This document shows, in pieces, positions 31,020-39,822 of a stretch of 64,000 nucleotides of DNA. Positions within the stretch are counted from its first letter, which is position 1, and each line of letters starts with the position of its first letter. Where the stretch lies: positions 62,001-126,000 of the forward strand of contig JAEUJW010000022.1 in assembly GCA_016793465.1 (NCBI GenBank), given 5' to 3'. Source of the DNA: Myxococcales bacterium (GTDB taxonomy: Bacteria > Myxococcota > Polyangia > Nannocystales > Nannocystaceae). A model generated the notes under the pieces. The model was not told where the DNA came from. It ran no database searches and saw nothing but the letters and a program-made list of their open reading frames with translations. Made by a program: the position numbers and the translations under genes.

Positions 31020-32906
31020 GTGCCAGGGCCGACCTCTCCGCGAACTCGCCGCGCTCACGCGGGCCTGCTCACGGCCGTGTTCGCCCTCGCGGCCCCCCCC
31101 GCCGCGGCCGCCCCGGCGCGCCCCGCCGCCGCGCCCGCACCTGCCCCTTCGGCCAGCTCACCTGCCTCTTCGGCCAGCCCCGAGAAGGCCGGCCCCGAGG
31201 GGGCCGCGCCCGCACCTGTCCCTTCGGCCAGCCCGTCCAAACCGGGCGTGCCGCCGGTCGCCGTCACCCCCGGCGCCGACCTCGCCGCCGACCTGTTCCA
31301 CCTCCCGCCCGCGCGCCGCGGCGAGTCCTACGGCCCGCGCCCGGACGGCGTCCCCCGGCTCACGCGCGCGCAGATCGTCGAGTACGGCCTGCAGAACCCG
31401 CTGGTGCGCGCCGCCGACGCCCAGGTCGAGCAGCTCGAGTCGGTGCTGCTGCGCGCCCGGTTCGCCTGGGTCCCGATCATCAAGACCACGACCGCGCTGG
31501 CGCCCGGCTTCCAGACCCAGTGCGACGACGTCGTGCTGCCCGCGAGCGACGCGATCGGCACGACCACCCCGATCGACTTCCAGTTCTGCCGCCCCGCCGG
31601 CGGGGTCGACCTCGACACCGTCAAGGGCTACTTCCAGCAGCTCGGCGGCGCCGGCGTCACCGTGCGCTTCAACGCCGACTTCGTGATCCCCCTCTACACC
31701 TTCGGCAAAATTAAAAACGCCAAGGCCATGGCCAGGGCCGGCGTCGCCCTGGCCCAGCTCAACAAGGAGCGCACCCGCCAGGAGACCATCCTCCGCGTGC
31801 ACCAGGCCCACACGGCCCTGCTGCTCGCGCGCGAGAGCATCGGCATCCTCAGCGAGGCGCACGGCGTGCTCACCGACGCCAAGAAGCAGATCGAGAAGGA
31901 CCTCGGCGAGGGCGAGGACGCCGACCCCGACGAAACCAACCCTGACCGCGACCCCGCCGACCTCACGCGCGTCGAGCTCGGCGAGCTCACCCTGCACGAG
32001 CGCATGAACCAGGCCCGCAAGATCGAGGCCGTCGCGCTCGCGACCCTGTGGACGATCGCCGGCGACGCCGCCCCGCCCGGGTTCGACGTCGCCGAGCGGC
32101 AGCTCGTCGCCGACAGCGTCGAGGGCGGCCTGAAGGCCATCGAGCACTACCGCGACCTCGGCCTCGCAGGCCGCCCCGAGGCCAAGCAGGCCGCCGGCCT
32201 CGTCGACGTGCGGCGCGCCGGCGAGAAGCTGGCCCGCTCGCAGTTCCTCCCCGACCTCGGCATCGCCGTCAGCGCCCAGGTCGCCTACTCGAACAAGGCC
32301 GACAAGGAGATGCGGGCCCTCTACTACAACGACCGCTACAACTACAGCCGCGTCGTCCTGGCCCTCGCGCTCAACTGGAACCTCGACTTCCACAACCAGT
32401 ACTTCGCCCTGAAGAAGGCCCGCGCCGAGCGCCGCGAGGCCGAGGCCCAGCGCGACGCGGCCCGCCTGCTGCTCGCGCTCGAGGTCGAGAAGGCCTACCT
32501 CGACCTGCGCGAGGCCGAGCGCGGCGTCCAGCTGACCGCCACCGCCGTCAAGAAAGCGAAGCAGCTCGTCGTCGACCAGACCCTGAAGCAGACCGTCGGC
32601 GGCGGCAGCTTCGCCGACCTCGAGAGGGCCCTCACTCGCTGGGCCGAGTGGCGCTTCAAGCACTTCGAGTCGATCCACGCCCACAACGTCGCGCTCGCCG
32701 GGCTCTCGCGGGCCGTCGGCAGCGAGCTGAGGCCCCCGCCCGGCAGCCTCGAAACGGCCGAGGCCGCCGCCCAATCGGCAGTGGTCGGCACCACGCGGGC
32801 CGCGCAAACCGCGGCGCCCGCGGCCGCAAATCCGCCGTCCCAGACCCCTGGCACCACCGCCCCACCTGCGCCATCCTCCAACCCGGCCGCGCCCCGCAGC
32901 CCGTAG
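31020..32906 (+). CDS. TolC-family outer-membrane efflux protein
   Basis: About 628 residues. After a signal peptide (GLLTAVFALAAPPAAAA) comes a Pro/Ala/Ser linker and then a TolC-like alpha-helical barrel domain with two halves of long coiled helices, e.g. YGLQNPLVRAADAQVEQLE and ALKKARAERREAEAQRDAARLL. It should form an outer-membrane exit duct with an inner-membrane pump, none of which is adjacent. The linker is built from three copies of CACCTGYCYCTTCGGCCAG (31138, 31159, 31213), the dispersed repeat seen in intergenic regions. The start is GTG with AGGGTGG just before it; a GTG 6 bases earlier is equally in frame. Confidence 0.82.
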   Translation: MPGPTSPRTRRAHAGLLTAVFALAAPPAAAAPARPAAAPAPAPSASSPASSASPEKAGPEGAAPAPVPSASPSKPGVPPVAVTPGADLAADLFHLPPARRGESYGPRPDGVPRLTRAQIVEYGLQNPLVRAADAQVEQLESVLLRARFAWVPIIKTTTALAPGFQTQCDDVVLPASDAIGTTTPIDFQFCRPAGGVDLDTVKGYFQQLGGAGVTVRFNADFVIPLYTFGKIKNAKAMARAGVALAQLNKERTRQETILRVHQAHTALLLARESIGILSEAHGVLTDAKKQIEKDLGEGEDADPDETNPDRDPADLTRVELGELTLHERMNQARKIEAVALATLWTIAGDAAPPGFDVAERQLVADSVEGGLKAIEHYRDLGLAGRPEAKQAAGLVDVRRAGEKLARSQFLPDLGIAVSAQVAYSNKADKEMRALYYNDRYNYSRVVLALALNWNLDFHNQYFALKKARAERREAEAQRDAARLLLALEVEKAYLDLREAERGVQLTATAVKKAKQLVVDQTLKQTVGGGSFADLERALTRWAEWRFKHFESIHAHNVALAGLSRAVGSELRPPPGSLETAEAAAQSAVVGTTRAAQTAAPAAANPPSQTPGTTAPPAPSSNPAAPRSP

Positions 32907-33033
32907 ACGCCAGCTTTACCGGGCAGAAACAGTCACCGCGGCCAATTCGGCCTAATTTGTCCCCCGGGCCGACCAGGCCTGAATCGGTCGCGCGGACCCC
33001 CCGTCTTTAGCGCCCACGCTCGAAAGAGGCACC

Positions 33034-33681
33034 ATGACCAACTCCCTCCGCAACATCTTCGCCGGGCTCGCTCTCTCCCTCGCCTTCGTCGCGCCCGCCG
33101 CCGCGGCCGAGCCCGTCGCCGCTGTCGCCGCCGCCAAGCCGACCGCCACCGAGACCTTCAAGCTGCGTCACGGCAAGGTCGTCGAGCTGGTGAAGAAGGG
33201 CGCCGCCACCGAGACCCTGCAGAAGGAGGTCGACCTCCTGCTCAACTACAAGGCCCTGGCCGAGACCTCGCTCGGCGGCCCCAAGCACTACGCCAGCAAG
33301 TGCGGCTCGCGCTGCGCCGACTTCGAGAAGGTGCTCGCGCGCCTCATCCGCGAGAACTACCTGAAGCGCATCCGCAGCGACAAGAAGTACGACCTGACGA
33401 TCCTCGGCGAGGAGAGCAAGCCGCGCGGCACCCACGTCCGCACGCAGATCGCCCTCACCCGCGACGGCAAGCCCGAGGTCGTCGAGGTCGTGTACGTGAT
33501 GGAGGAGACCGACGCCGGCTGGCAGGTCGAGGACATCGTGACCGACGGGGTCAGCCTGGCCAAGAACTACAAGTTCGAGTTCAACAAGATCCTGAAGGAG
33601 AAGGGCATCGACGAGCTCATCTCGCGCCTCGAGGGCAAGGTCTCGGAGCTGGCCGCCGCACCGGTCAAGCCCAAGAAGTGA
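33034..33681 (+). CDS. MlaC/Ttg2D-like periplasmic lipid-transport protein
   Basis: A 215-residue exported protein. A Sec signal (NIFAGLALSLAFVAPAAAA) precedes a MlaC fold: VDLLLNYKALAETSLGG, FEKVLARLIRENYLKRI, and the typical end WQVEDIVTDGVSLAKNYKFEFNKI. MlaC carries phospholipid between the membranes. No mlaD, E or F gene is nearby; the TolC-like gene just upstream is on the same strand. A classical intrinsic terminator begins 41 bases after the stop. Confidence 0.85.
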   Translation: MTNSLRNIFAGLALSLAFVAPAAAAEPVAAVAAAKPTATETFKLRHGKVVELVKKGAATETLQKEVDLLLNYKALAETSLGGPKHYASKCGSRCADFEKVLARLIRENYLKRIRSDKKYDLTILGEESKPRGTHVRTQIALTRDGKPEVVEVVYVMEETDAGWQVEDIVTDGVSLAKNYKFEFNKILKEKGIDELISRLEGKVSELAAAPVKPKK

Positions 33682-33703
33682 AGGCTGTGGTACACCCGTC
33701 CGG

Positions 33704-35560
33704 GTGAACCCGAGGCACACGGCGCCGCGAGACACCACCAGGTGTCTCGCGGCGTTTTTGCTGCTCGCCTGCAACTTCGACTCGATCGAGGCCGAGGGCG
33801 CGTTCGGCAGCCCGATCGCCCTGGCCACCGGCGACAAGGTCCGCGTGCCCCGCCTGGCCTGGCTGCCCGAGGCCTGCCCCGGCACCGCCGGCGGCTGCAG
33901 CGAGGTTTGCCTCGGCCCGCCCGAGACCTGCCCCGCCGACGCGTGCCTGCCCGTGCTCGTCGACAGCGGCACCGCCATCACCACGCTGTCCGGCGTCGAC
34001 CTCGCCGACACCAACCCGGCCCGCACCTGCTTCGAGCTGCGCTCCGCCGCCGCCGTCATGTCGGGCGACCCCGCCGCCGCCGCCGACGCCCGCGCCGTGT
34101 TCCGCTTCTCCTCCGTGCCGCTCGCGCTGGCCCCCCGCGACCCCGCCGGCGCCGAGCAGGACTGGTCGTGGCGCCTCGGCAACGCCGGCGCGCCGGGCCA
34201 CGTCGGCGGCATCATCGGCGGCAACCTCCTGCGCGAGTTCGCGGTGCTGTTCTCCCACCGCCGCGACCCCGCCCGCTTCGACATCACCTTCTACCGCGAG
34301 TTCCCCGGCTCGGAGGAGGTGCTCGCCGACCAGGGCCGCGCCGCCATCCCGCTGCAGTTCCCCGGCCTCCTGCTCGGCAAGGACATCACCGACGTGTGCC
34401 AGGCCGGCGGCGAGAGCTGCGACTTCATGAACCCGTTCGACCGCCAGCGGGTCGCCAGCGCCCTGCAGCCCACGCGCATGGTCGTCGACGCCTGCCTCGC
34501 CGCGCCGCCGGCGATGGCCGAGTGGGTCCCGAGCAAGCGGGCCTGCCGCCTGTCCCCGGGGCCAGGTAGTCGCGAGGGCTTCTACCGCTCGGCCACCGGC
34601 GCCTCGGGCAAGGCCGCCGCCGACTCGACGAGCTGCACCGTGATCCCCGTGTCGCCCGACGAGAGCGGCCCGAACCGCGGCTACGAGGCCAGCCTCGTGG
34701 TCGCGACCGGCGTGCCCGGCCTCATCCTGTTCGAGGACAGCGCCCGCCGGCTGTTCCAGGACCTCGACCTCCCGGCCTGCTCGGCCGGCGGCGGCGTGAT
34801 CGGCAGCAACGACCTGACCGCGCCCGCGTGCATCGACGGCTACGCCGGCAAGCTCGACCTGCCCGGCTGGCCCCCCGCCGGCAGCGACAGCTCGCCCGTG
34901 CTGCAGATCCGCGTGCGCAGCGTCGGCCTGGTCCCCGGCCTCGCCGAGACCGCCGGCGCGTCCGCCTGCCAGCGCCTCGAGTGGCGGCAGAAGGCGCTGA
35001 AGGCCCAGTGCGACAGCGCCGCCCGCGGCCGCGGCCCGCGCCTCGCCGGCGGCAGCGTGTGCGCCAGCGCGGCCCGCAGCACCGCCGCGGTGCTCGGCGA
35101 GGCGTTCGTCCGCGAGTCCCGCGGCGGCAAGCCGGGCCCGAACCCGTCGCGCTGGATCACCACCCTCGTGATCCCCGCCGACCACCCGATGGTCACCGCC
35201 CTGCGCCGCGACGTGAACCCCGAGGCCCTGCAGCCCGACGGCCTGCTCGGCAGCGTGCTGTTCCACGACAGCGACGTCGTGCTCGACTACACCGACGGCA
35301 CCCCCGGCCTGCGCGTGTCGTGCTCCGACCCCGACGACGGCACCTGCACCGCCCTGCCCGCGTGCGACAGCGATCGCGGCGGCAGCGAGACCCCGACCGC
35401 CTGCTGCTACGGCCTGCCCGAGGACCTGCTGATCTCCCTGATCGACGACGGCGCCTACGCCTGCTGCGCCGCGCTCTCGCCGAGCACGATCGACGAGCTC
35501 AACCTCGACGCGGTCGCCCACGGCCGCGAACCCCCGTGCCCGCGCGCCTATTCCGACTAG
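33704..35560 (+). CDS. Pepsin/retropepsin-like lipoprotein
   Basis: A 618-residue Cys-rich lipoprotein (lipobox LLLAC, Cys23). An aspartic-protease-like active-site motif LVDSGTAITTLSG centres on Asp87, and about 80 residues later comes GGIIGGNLLREFAVLF, like the second psi-loop motif of retropepsins. A second lobe-like half has ATGVPGLILFEDS, lacking the catalytic Asp, and GLLGSVLFHDSDVVLDY. This suggests a bilobal pepsin-type fold with one active half, perhaps acting as a dimer or as a binding protein. The inference is from motifs only. The signal-peptide codons overlap a perfect intrinsic terminator. Confidence 0.6.
   Translation: MNPRHTAPRDTTRCLAAFLLLACNFDSIEAEGAFGSPIALATGDKVRVPRLAWLPEACPGTAGGCSEVCLGPPETCPADACLPVLVDSGTAITTLSGVDLADTNPARTCFELRSAAAVMSGDPAAAADARAVFRFSSVPLALAPRDPAGAEQDWSWRLGNAGAPGHVGGIIGGNLLREFAVLFSHRRDPARFDITFYREFPGSEEVLADQGRAAIPLQFPGLLLGKDITDVCQAGGESCDFMNPFDRQRVASALQPTRMVVDACLAAPPAMAEWVPSKRACRLSPGPGSREGFYRSATGASGKAAADSTSCTVIPVSPDESGPNRGYEASLVVATGVPGLILFEDSARRLFQDLDLPACSAGGGVIGSNDLTAPACIDGYAGKLDLPGWPPAGSDSSPVLQIRVRSVGLVPGLAETAGASACQRLEWRQKALKAQCDSAARGRGPRLAGGSVCASAARSTAAVLGEAFVRESRGGKPGPNPSRWITTLVIPADHPMVTALRRDVNPEALQPDGLLGSVLFHDSDVVLDYTDGTPGLRVSCSDPDDGTCTALPACDSDRGGSETPTACCYGLPEDLLISLIDDGAYACCAALSPSTIDELNLDAVAHGREPPCPRAYSD
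33723..33759 (+). terminator. Classical intrinsic terminator inside the lipoprotein 5' coding region
   Basis: CGCCGCGAGACACC (33723-33736), loop ACCA, the exact complement GGTGTCTCGCGGCG (33741-33754) and TTTTT (33755-33759). It is the best textbook terminator in the window. It ends the MlaC-like message but lies within codons 7-19 of the next gene. Confidence 0.85.
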
Positions 35561-35687
35561 CGCCCCAGCCCGCCGCCGCCCCCGCGCGCCCGGCGGTCGC
35601 CCGTGACGCCCGCCGGACGGCCCGCGGCGCGTTCCTCACCCCGGGCCGCGTCGCGCCGGGCCCGCGGACGGCGTATGGTTGTCCGTC

Positions 35688-36992
35688 ATGTCGTTGCTCT
35701 CGCTCCTCGCCCCGGCCGCCGAAGGCCTCGACGGCAGCACCCTCGGCACCTACGCGTGGGCCTTCGGTCAGGGCGTGCTCGTCGACCTCACCCCCTGCGT
35801 ATACCCGCTGATCCCGATCACCGTCGCCGTGTTCGGGGCCAAGGGCGTGTCGCGCGGGCGGGCCCTGTTCCTCGCCACCGCCTACGTGCTCGGCATGGCC
35901 GCGCTCTACACCACGCTCGGAGTGATCGTCGCCATGACCGGCGGCCAGTTCGGGGCCTGGCTCGGCGAGCCGGTGGTCGTGCTGCCGATCGTCGCGCTGC
36001 TGCTCGCGCTCGCGGCCAGCATGTTCGGCGCCTTCGACCTGCAATTGCCCTCGTCGCTGCAGACCCGCCTCGGCGCGGTCGGCGGGGCCGGCCCGCTCGG
36101 CGCGTTCGGCATGGGCCTGGTCAGCGGCTTCATCTCCGCCCCGTGCACCGGCCCGGTGCTGCTCTCGCTGCTCGCCTACATCGCCAAGGCCAGCGCCGCC
36201 GGCGAGGGCAGCGTGGTCTACGGCGGCTCGCTGCTGTTCGTGTACGCGCTCGGCATGGGCACGCTGTTCTTCGCGGTCGCCCTCGGGGCCAGCCTGTTTC
36301 GCCCCGGCCAGTGGATGGAGTACGTCAAGAGCGTGTTCGGCGTGGCCCTCGTGGTCATGGCCCTGTGGTTCCTGGCCCCGCTCTCGCCGGAGCTGCGCCG
36401 CTTCATGACCGACCCGACCTGGGGCCTGTACCTCGGCTTCGGGCTGGCGACCGTCGGCCTCGTCGCCGGCGCGATCCACCTCAGCTTCCACGGCGAGCTC
36501 GGCGAGCGCCTGCGCAAGGGCCTCGCCGTCGCGCTCACCGTGGTCGGCGCGCAGATCGCCATCAACAACGCGCTCTACGTGCCGACCGGCGCCTGGGTCG
36601 CCGTCAGCACCGCCGCCGAGCTCGAGCAGGCGCTGACCGACGCCGAGTCGCGCCAGGTCCCCGTGCTCATCGACTTCGGCGCGACCTGGTGCACCCCCTG
36701 CCTCGAGATGGAGAAGCTGACCTTCCACGACCCCGAGGTCGAGCCCGTCCTGCACAGCCGCTTCGCCCTCATCCGCGTCGACGTGACCCAGGAGAGCCCG
36801 GAGAAGAACGCCATCAAGAAGGCGTTCGCCAGCGAGACCCTACCGAGCGTCGTCATCTACCCCTCGAACACCCGCCTGAGCGAGCACTTCGCGGCCATCC
36901 GCGGCGGCGAGGCGGTGCCGGCCCCGGCCGTGCACCTCGACAAGTTCACGCCCGCCGACACGTTCAAGGGCCTGATCGCCCCGATCCAGTAG
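35688..36992 (+). CDS. DsbD-like transmembrane thiol transporter with C-terminal thioredoxin
   Basis: A 434-residue membrane protein. The electron-relay cysteines Cys37 (LTPCVYPLIP) and Cys153 (SAPCTGP) sit in two three-helix repeats of the CcdA/DsbD type. A thioredoxin domain follows from about 305, with Cys335-Thr-Pro-Cys338 (TWCTPC). It should carry reducing power from the cytoplasm to extracytoplasmic partners. The N-terminal DsbD alpha domain is absent. CTPC replaces the usual DsbD gamma motif. A TATGGT box ends 8 bases before the ATG. Confidence 0.85.
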   Translation: MSLLSLLAPAAEGLDGSTLGTYAWAFGQGVLVDLTPCVYPLIPITVAVFGAKGVSRGRALFLATAYVLGMAALYTTLGVIVAMTGGQFGAWLGEPVVVLPIVALLLALAASMFGAFDLQLPSSLQTRLGAVGGAGPLGAFGMGLVSGFISAPCTGPVLLSLLAYIAKASAAGEGSVVYGGSLLFVYALGMGTLFFAVALGASLFRPGQWMEYVKSVFGVALVVMALWFLAPLSPELRRFMTDPTWGLYLGFGLATVGLVAGAIHLSFHGELGERLRKGLAVALTVVGAQIAINNALYVPTGAWVAVSTAAELEQALTDAESRQVPVLIDFGATWCTPCLEMEKLTFHDPEVEPVLHSRFALIRVDVTQESPEKNAIKKAFASETLPSVVIYPSNTRLSEHFAAIRGGEAVPAPAVHLDKFTPADTFKGLIAPIQ

Positions 36993-36994
36993 CG

Positions 36995-38317
36995 CTAGCC
37001 GTCCTGCAGGTACACGGCGACCTTGCCGTCGCCGGTGTACGCCAGGTCGGCGCGGCCGTCGCCGTCGAGGTCGGCGACCGCCAGGCGCTCGACCACGACC
37101 CCGGCGATCGGCACCTCGTGGGGCGCGTCGAAGGTGCCGTCGCCGCGGCCGGCGCTGATGTTGATGCGGTCGATGTGCAGCGTCACCAGATCGACGAACT
37201 GGTCGGCGTCGACGTGGGCGAGCTGCACGTCCTCGGCCGTCTCGCCGCACGCGTGGGCCCCGAGCTGCGTCGGCGCGGCCGGCCCTCCGAGCGTCACCTC
37301 GCACTCGCCCGCGAGCGGATCGATCACCACCCAGTCGTCCCACGCGTCGTCGTCGATGGCCCCGAGCGCCAGCCGGATCGCGCCGGACTGGTCGTAGCTG
37401 AGCGCGTTGTCGAGGTCGTAGGTGCCGTCGCCCTGGCCGGGGAAGACCGCCACGCCCGCGCCGACCAGCGCCACCAGGTCGAGCCCGGCGATGCTCTCGG
37501 GCTCGTACACGTCGGCCAGCCCGGCGGTGACGAACGGACCTCCGAGCATGACGCTCGTCGACGGCGACCACCCGCCCTGCGCGCCCGGGACGTAGACCAC
37601 CCCGTCGATCACGTCGGCGCACACGACCACCGCGTCGACGAAGGTGTCGCCGTTGATACGGCCGAGCGCGACCTGCGTCGGCGCGGTGCAGCCGCCGAGG
37701 CCGTCGAGGCTGGCCGTCGTGGAGAGCCCGTCGACCTGGTTGCGGTAGACCCCGATGGCCGCCGGCGTGCCGTTCTGGACCACGATCAGGTCGTCCTTCG
37801 TGTCGCCGTCGGGGCCGTCGAGGTCGACGGCCGCCATCGACTTCACCTCGCCCGAGTCGAGCTCGCTCTGCTTGCCGACGTCGCCGTCGAACACCACGAG
37901 CACCCGCAGGTTCGCCGGCGACGGGCTGCCGACCGCGAGGTCGAGCCCGCCGGCGCCGTTGAAGTCGCCCACGGCCAGCGACGACGCCCCCGTCACCGGC
38001 AGCTCGAAGGCCATGGTGAACGTGGCGCGGAGCTCGCCCGTCGACGTGTCCCTCGTCGGCGTCGACGTCTCGCTCGTCGGCGCCGACGTCTCGCTCGTGG
38101 TCGTCGTCGTCTCGCCGGTCGCGACCGTCGTCGCCGCGCTCGCCTCGCTCGGCGCGCTCGCCTCGCCCGTCGGCGTGACCCCGCCGGACGTGCCGGTCGC
38201 GGCGCTCGCCTCGCCCGTCGCCGCGCCGGTCGTGCCCGTCGACCCGCCCCCCGCCGCCGGATTGAAGCAGCCCGCGAGCACCAGCCCGCACAGCCCCGCC
38301 GCGCCGCGCCGTCCCAT
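36995..38317 (-). CDS. FG-GAP/VCBS-repeat lipoprotein
   Basis: A 440-residue surface lipoprotein: signal ending LVLAGC, a Thr/Ser/Glu-rich linker of about 75 residues, then six or so repeats of the form LAVGDFNGAGGLDLAVG, ALGRINGDTFVDAVVV and AVADLDGDGRADLAY. Such repeats form a calcium-binding beta-propeller like that of integrin alpha chains. The role is probably adhesion or binding. It converges on the DsbD-like gene with only 2 bases between stops. Confidence 0.85.
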   Translation of the reverse strand: MGRRGAAGLCGLVLAGCFNPAAGGGSTGTTGAATGEASAATGTSGGVTPTGEASAPSEASAATTVATGETTTTTSETSAPTSETSTPTRDTSTGELRATFTMAFELPVTGASSLAVGDFNGAGGLDLAVGSPSPANLRVLVVFDGDVGKQSELDSGEVKSMAAVDLDGPDGDTKDDLIVVQNGTPAAIGVYRNQVDGLSTTASLDGLGGCTAPTQVALGRINGDTFVDAVVVCADVIDGVVYVPGAQGGWSPSTSVMLGGPFVTAGLADVYEPESIAGLDLVALVGAGVAVFPGQGDGTYDLDNALSYDQSGAIRLALGAIDDDAWDDWVVIDPLAGECEVTLGGPAAPTQLGAHACGETAEDVQLAHVDADQFVDLVTLHIDRINISAGRGDGTFDAPHEVPIAGVVVERLAVADLDGDGRADLAYTGDGKVAVYLQDG

Positions 38318-38363
38318 GCCGCGAAGCTACCACGGCCCGGCTTGCGCCCGCAGGCCGCCGACC

Positions 38364-38369
38364 TACACT
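38364..38369 (+). promoter_or_regulatory. Putative -10 box of the SGNH hydrolase gene
   Basis: TACACT ends 8 bases before the ATG; TTGCGC at 38342 may be a -35. Suggests a leaderless transcript. Confidence 0.45.
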
Positions 38370-38377
38370 CCGCGCCC

Positions 38378-38974
38378 ATGCCATGGACCTACGTCGCCCT
38401 CGGCGACTCCGCGGGCGCCGGCTTCGGCGTGCCCGCGGGCGCCGGCTACGTCGATCGCCTCGCCGCCCGCGCGCGCGCGCTGCGGCCCGACCTCCAGCTC
38501 CGCAACCTCTCGCGCAACGGGGGCACCTGCGCCAGCGTGCGCGCCGAGCAGCTGCCCGCGGCCGTCGCCGCCGCGCCGACCGTCTGCACGCTGTTCCTCG
38601 GCGGCAACGATCTGTGGCGCGGCACCGAGCCGCGGTCGTTCGCCCGCGACCTCGGCGTCATCGCCGACCACCTCGATCGCACGCGCAGCGCGGTCGTCGT
38701 CGGCACCCTGCCCGACCTCTCGCGGGCCCCGGCGGCCGGCCTCGCCGCGCGCTTCCTCGGCGTCGAGCCCGCGGCCATCGCCGCCAGGATCCGCGAGTAC
38801 AACGCCGCCGTGCGCCGGCTCGCCGTCGACCACGGCTACGCCCTCGTCGACCTGTTCGCCGCCGACAGCGACCCCGCCTACTTCAGCGCCGACGGCTTCC
38901 ACCCCTCGCCCGCCGGACACCACGCCTGGGCCGAGCTCGTGTGGCCGCGGCTCGCTCCGCTGGTCGGTCCTTGA
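38378..38974 (+). CDS. SGNH/GDSL hydrolase
   Basis: A 198-residue esterase-like protein with the four SGNH blocks: ALGDSAGAGFG (Ser), LSRNGGT (Gly), LGGNDLW (Asn) and DGFHPSPAGH (Asp and His). No signal peptide, so it is probably cytoplasmic. It should hydrolyse ester bonds of lipids, sugars or other small substrates; the natural one is unknown. Its stop codon is the first part of the palindrome at 38974. Confidence 0.87.
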   Translation: MPWTYVALGDSAGAGFGVPAGAGYVDRLAARARALRPDLQLRNLSRNGGTCASVRAEQLPAAVAAAPTVCTLFLGGNDLWRGTEPRSFARDLGVIADHLDRTRSAVVVGTLPDLSRAPAAGLAARFLGVEPAAIAARIREYNAAVRRLAVDHGYALVDLFAADSDPAYFSADGFHPSPAGHHAWAELVWPRLAPLVGP

Positions 38975-38993
38975 CCTGTCCCTCGGGACAGGT
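38974..38993. repeat. Palindrome ACCTGTCCC/GGGACAGGT
   Basis: Two 9-base complementary arms around TC, starting on the last base of the SGNH stop codon. It is the clearest copy of the dispersed palindrome family and may act as a terminator. Confidence 0.65.
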
Positions 38994-39032
38994 GTGCGCC
39001 CCCGCCCGCCGTCTCGCGCTACCCTCCCGGCC

Positions 39033-39731
39033 ATGCCGGACAACAGCCAGGACCTGACCCTCGCCGAGGCCCGCGAGCCCGCCCCGCCCCTCCACCGCAT
39101 CCTCACCGCCGGCGTCAGCGGCCACGACGTCGCCCGCCTGCAGTCCGACCTGCACCGCGCCGGCCAGGCCCCCGGCGCCGTCGACGGCGTCTTCGGCGAC
39201 AGGACCACCGCGGCCCTCGCCGCCTTCGCCGCCAGGGAGGCCCTGCCCGCGCCCGCCGGCTCCGTCGACGCCGCCCTGTGGTCGGCGGTGCTCCGCGCCG
39301 GCGCCCACGGCCAGGCCGACGCGCTCGAGGGCCTCGCCCGCGCCCACGAGCAGGCCGCCGCCGCCGCCCGCGATCAGTCCGCCGTCGCCCAGAAGTCCGC
39401 GACCGACAAGCGCGCCGCCGCCGCCCCCGCCGGCCCCGACGAGGAGAGCGCCGCCGGCCTGCTGCTGCTCGCCGGCCGGCAGTGGGTCGAGGCCGCGACG
39501 CAGTGGCTGGCCGTCGCCGCCGCCGTCGCCCCCCACGCCGACCCCGACGGCCGCGGCTTCAAGGCCCACGCCCGCGCCCTCAACGACCTCGACCTCGCCC
39601 GCGCCCACGCCCGCCGCGCCCTCAACTCGCTGACCCTCGCCGGCAAGGACCTCGAGGCCGCTGGCGGCACCGACCACCGCGACCGCCTCGCCGCCGCCAG
39701 CCTCGCCGCCCGCCTCGTCACCGCCGTCTGA
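39033..39731 (+). CDS. Peptidoglycan-binding-domain protein
   Basis: A 232-residue protein. Residues 25-85 form a PG_binding_1 domain: GHDVARLQSDLHRAG, GAVDGVFGDRTTAALAAF. The rest is helical and Ala-rich, with a possible coiled coil (LARAHEQAAAAARDQSAVAQ). No signal peptide is apparent, which is unusual for a wall-binding domain. TACCCT ends 7 bases before the ATG, as for other genes here with apparently leaderless mRNAs. Confidence 0.75.
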   Translation: MPDNSQDLTLAEAREPAPPLHRILTAGVSGHDVARLQSDLHRAGQAPGAVDGVFGDRTTAALAAFAAREALPAPAGSVDAALWSAVLRAGAHGQADALEGLARAHEQAAAAARDQSAVAQKSATDKRAAAAPAGPDEESAAGLLLLAGRQWVEAATQWLAVAAAVAPHADPDGRGFKAHARALNDLDLARAHARRALNSLTLAGKDLEAAGGTDHRDRLAAASLAARLVTAV

Positions 39732-39744
39732 CCCGGCCCGCGCT

Positions 39745-39822
39745 CACCTGTCCCTGCGGACAGGTGCTCCGCGCGGCCGCATCGTTCGAATATTCACCTG
39801 TCCCTGCGGCCAGGTGCTCCGC
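39745..39822. repeat. Two tandem copies of the CACCTGTCC palindrome
   Basis: CACCTGTCC-CTGC-GGACAGGTG at 39745-39766 and the same with one mismatch (GGCCAGGTG) at 39795-39816, each followed by CTCCGC. The pair lies between convergent genes, so it is probably a bidirectional terminator that was duplicated. Confidence 0.65.

Noticed and set aside
39780..39795. GTTCGAA words here and near 24914 as possible tRNA T-loops
   Set aside because: No acceptor stem, D-arm or anticodon stem can be drawn around them.
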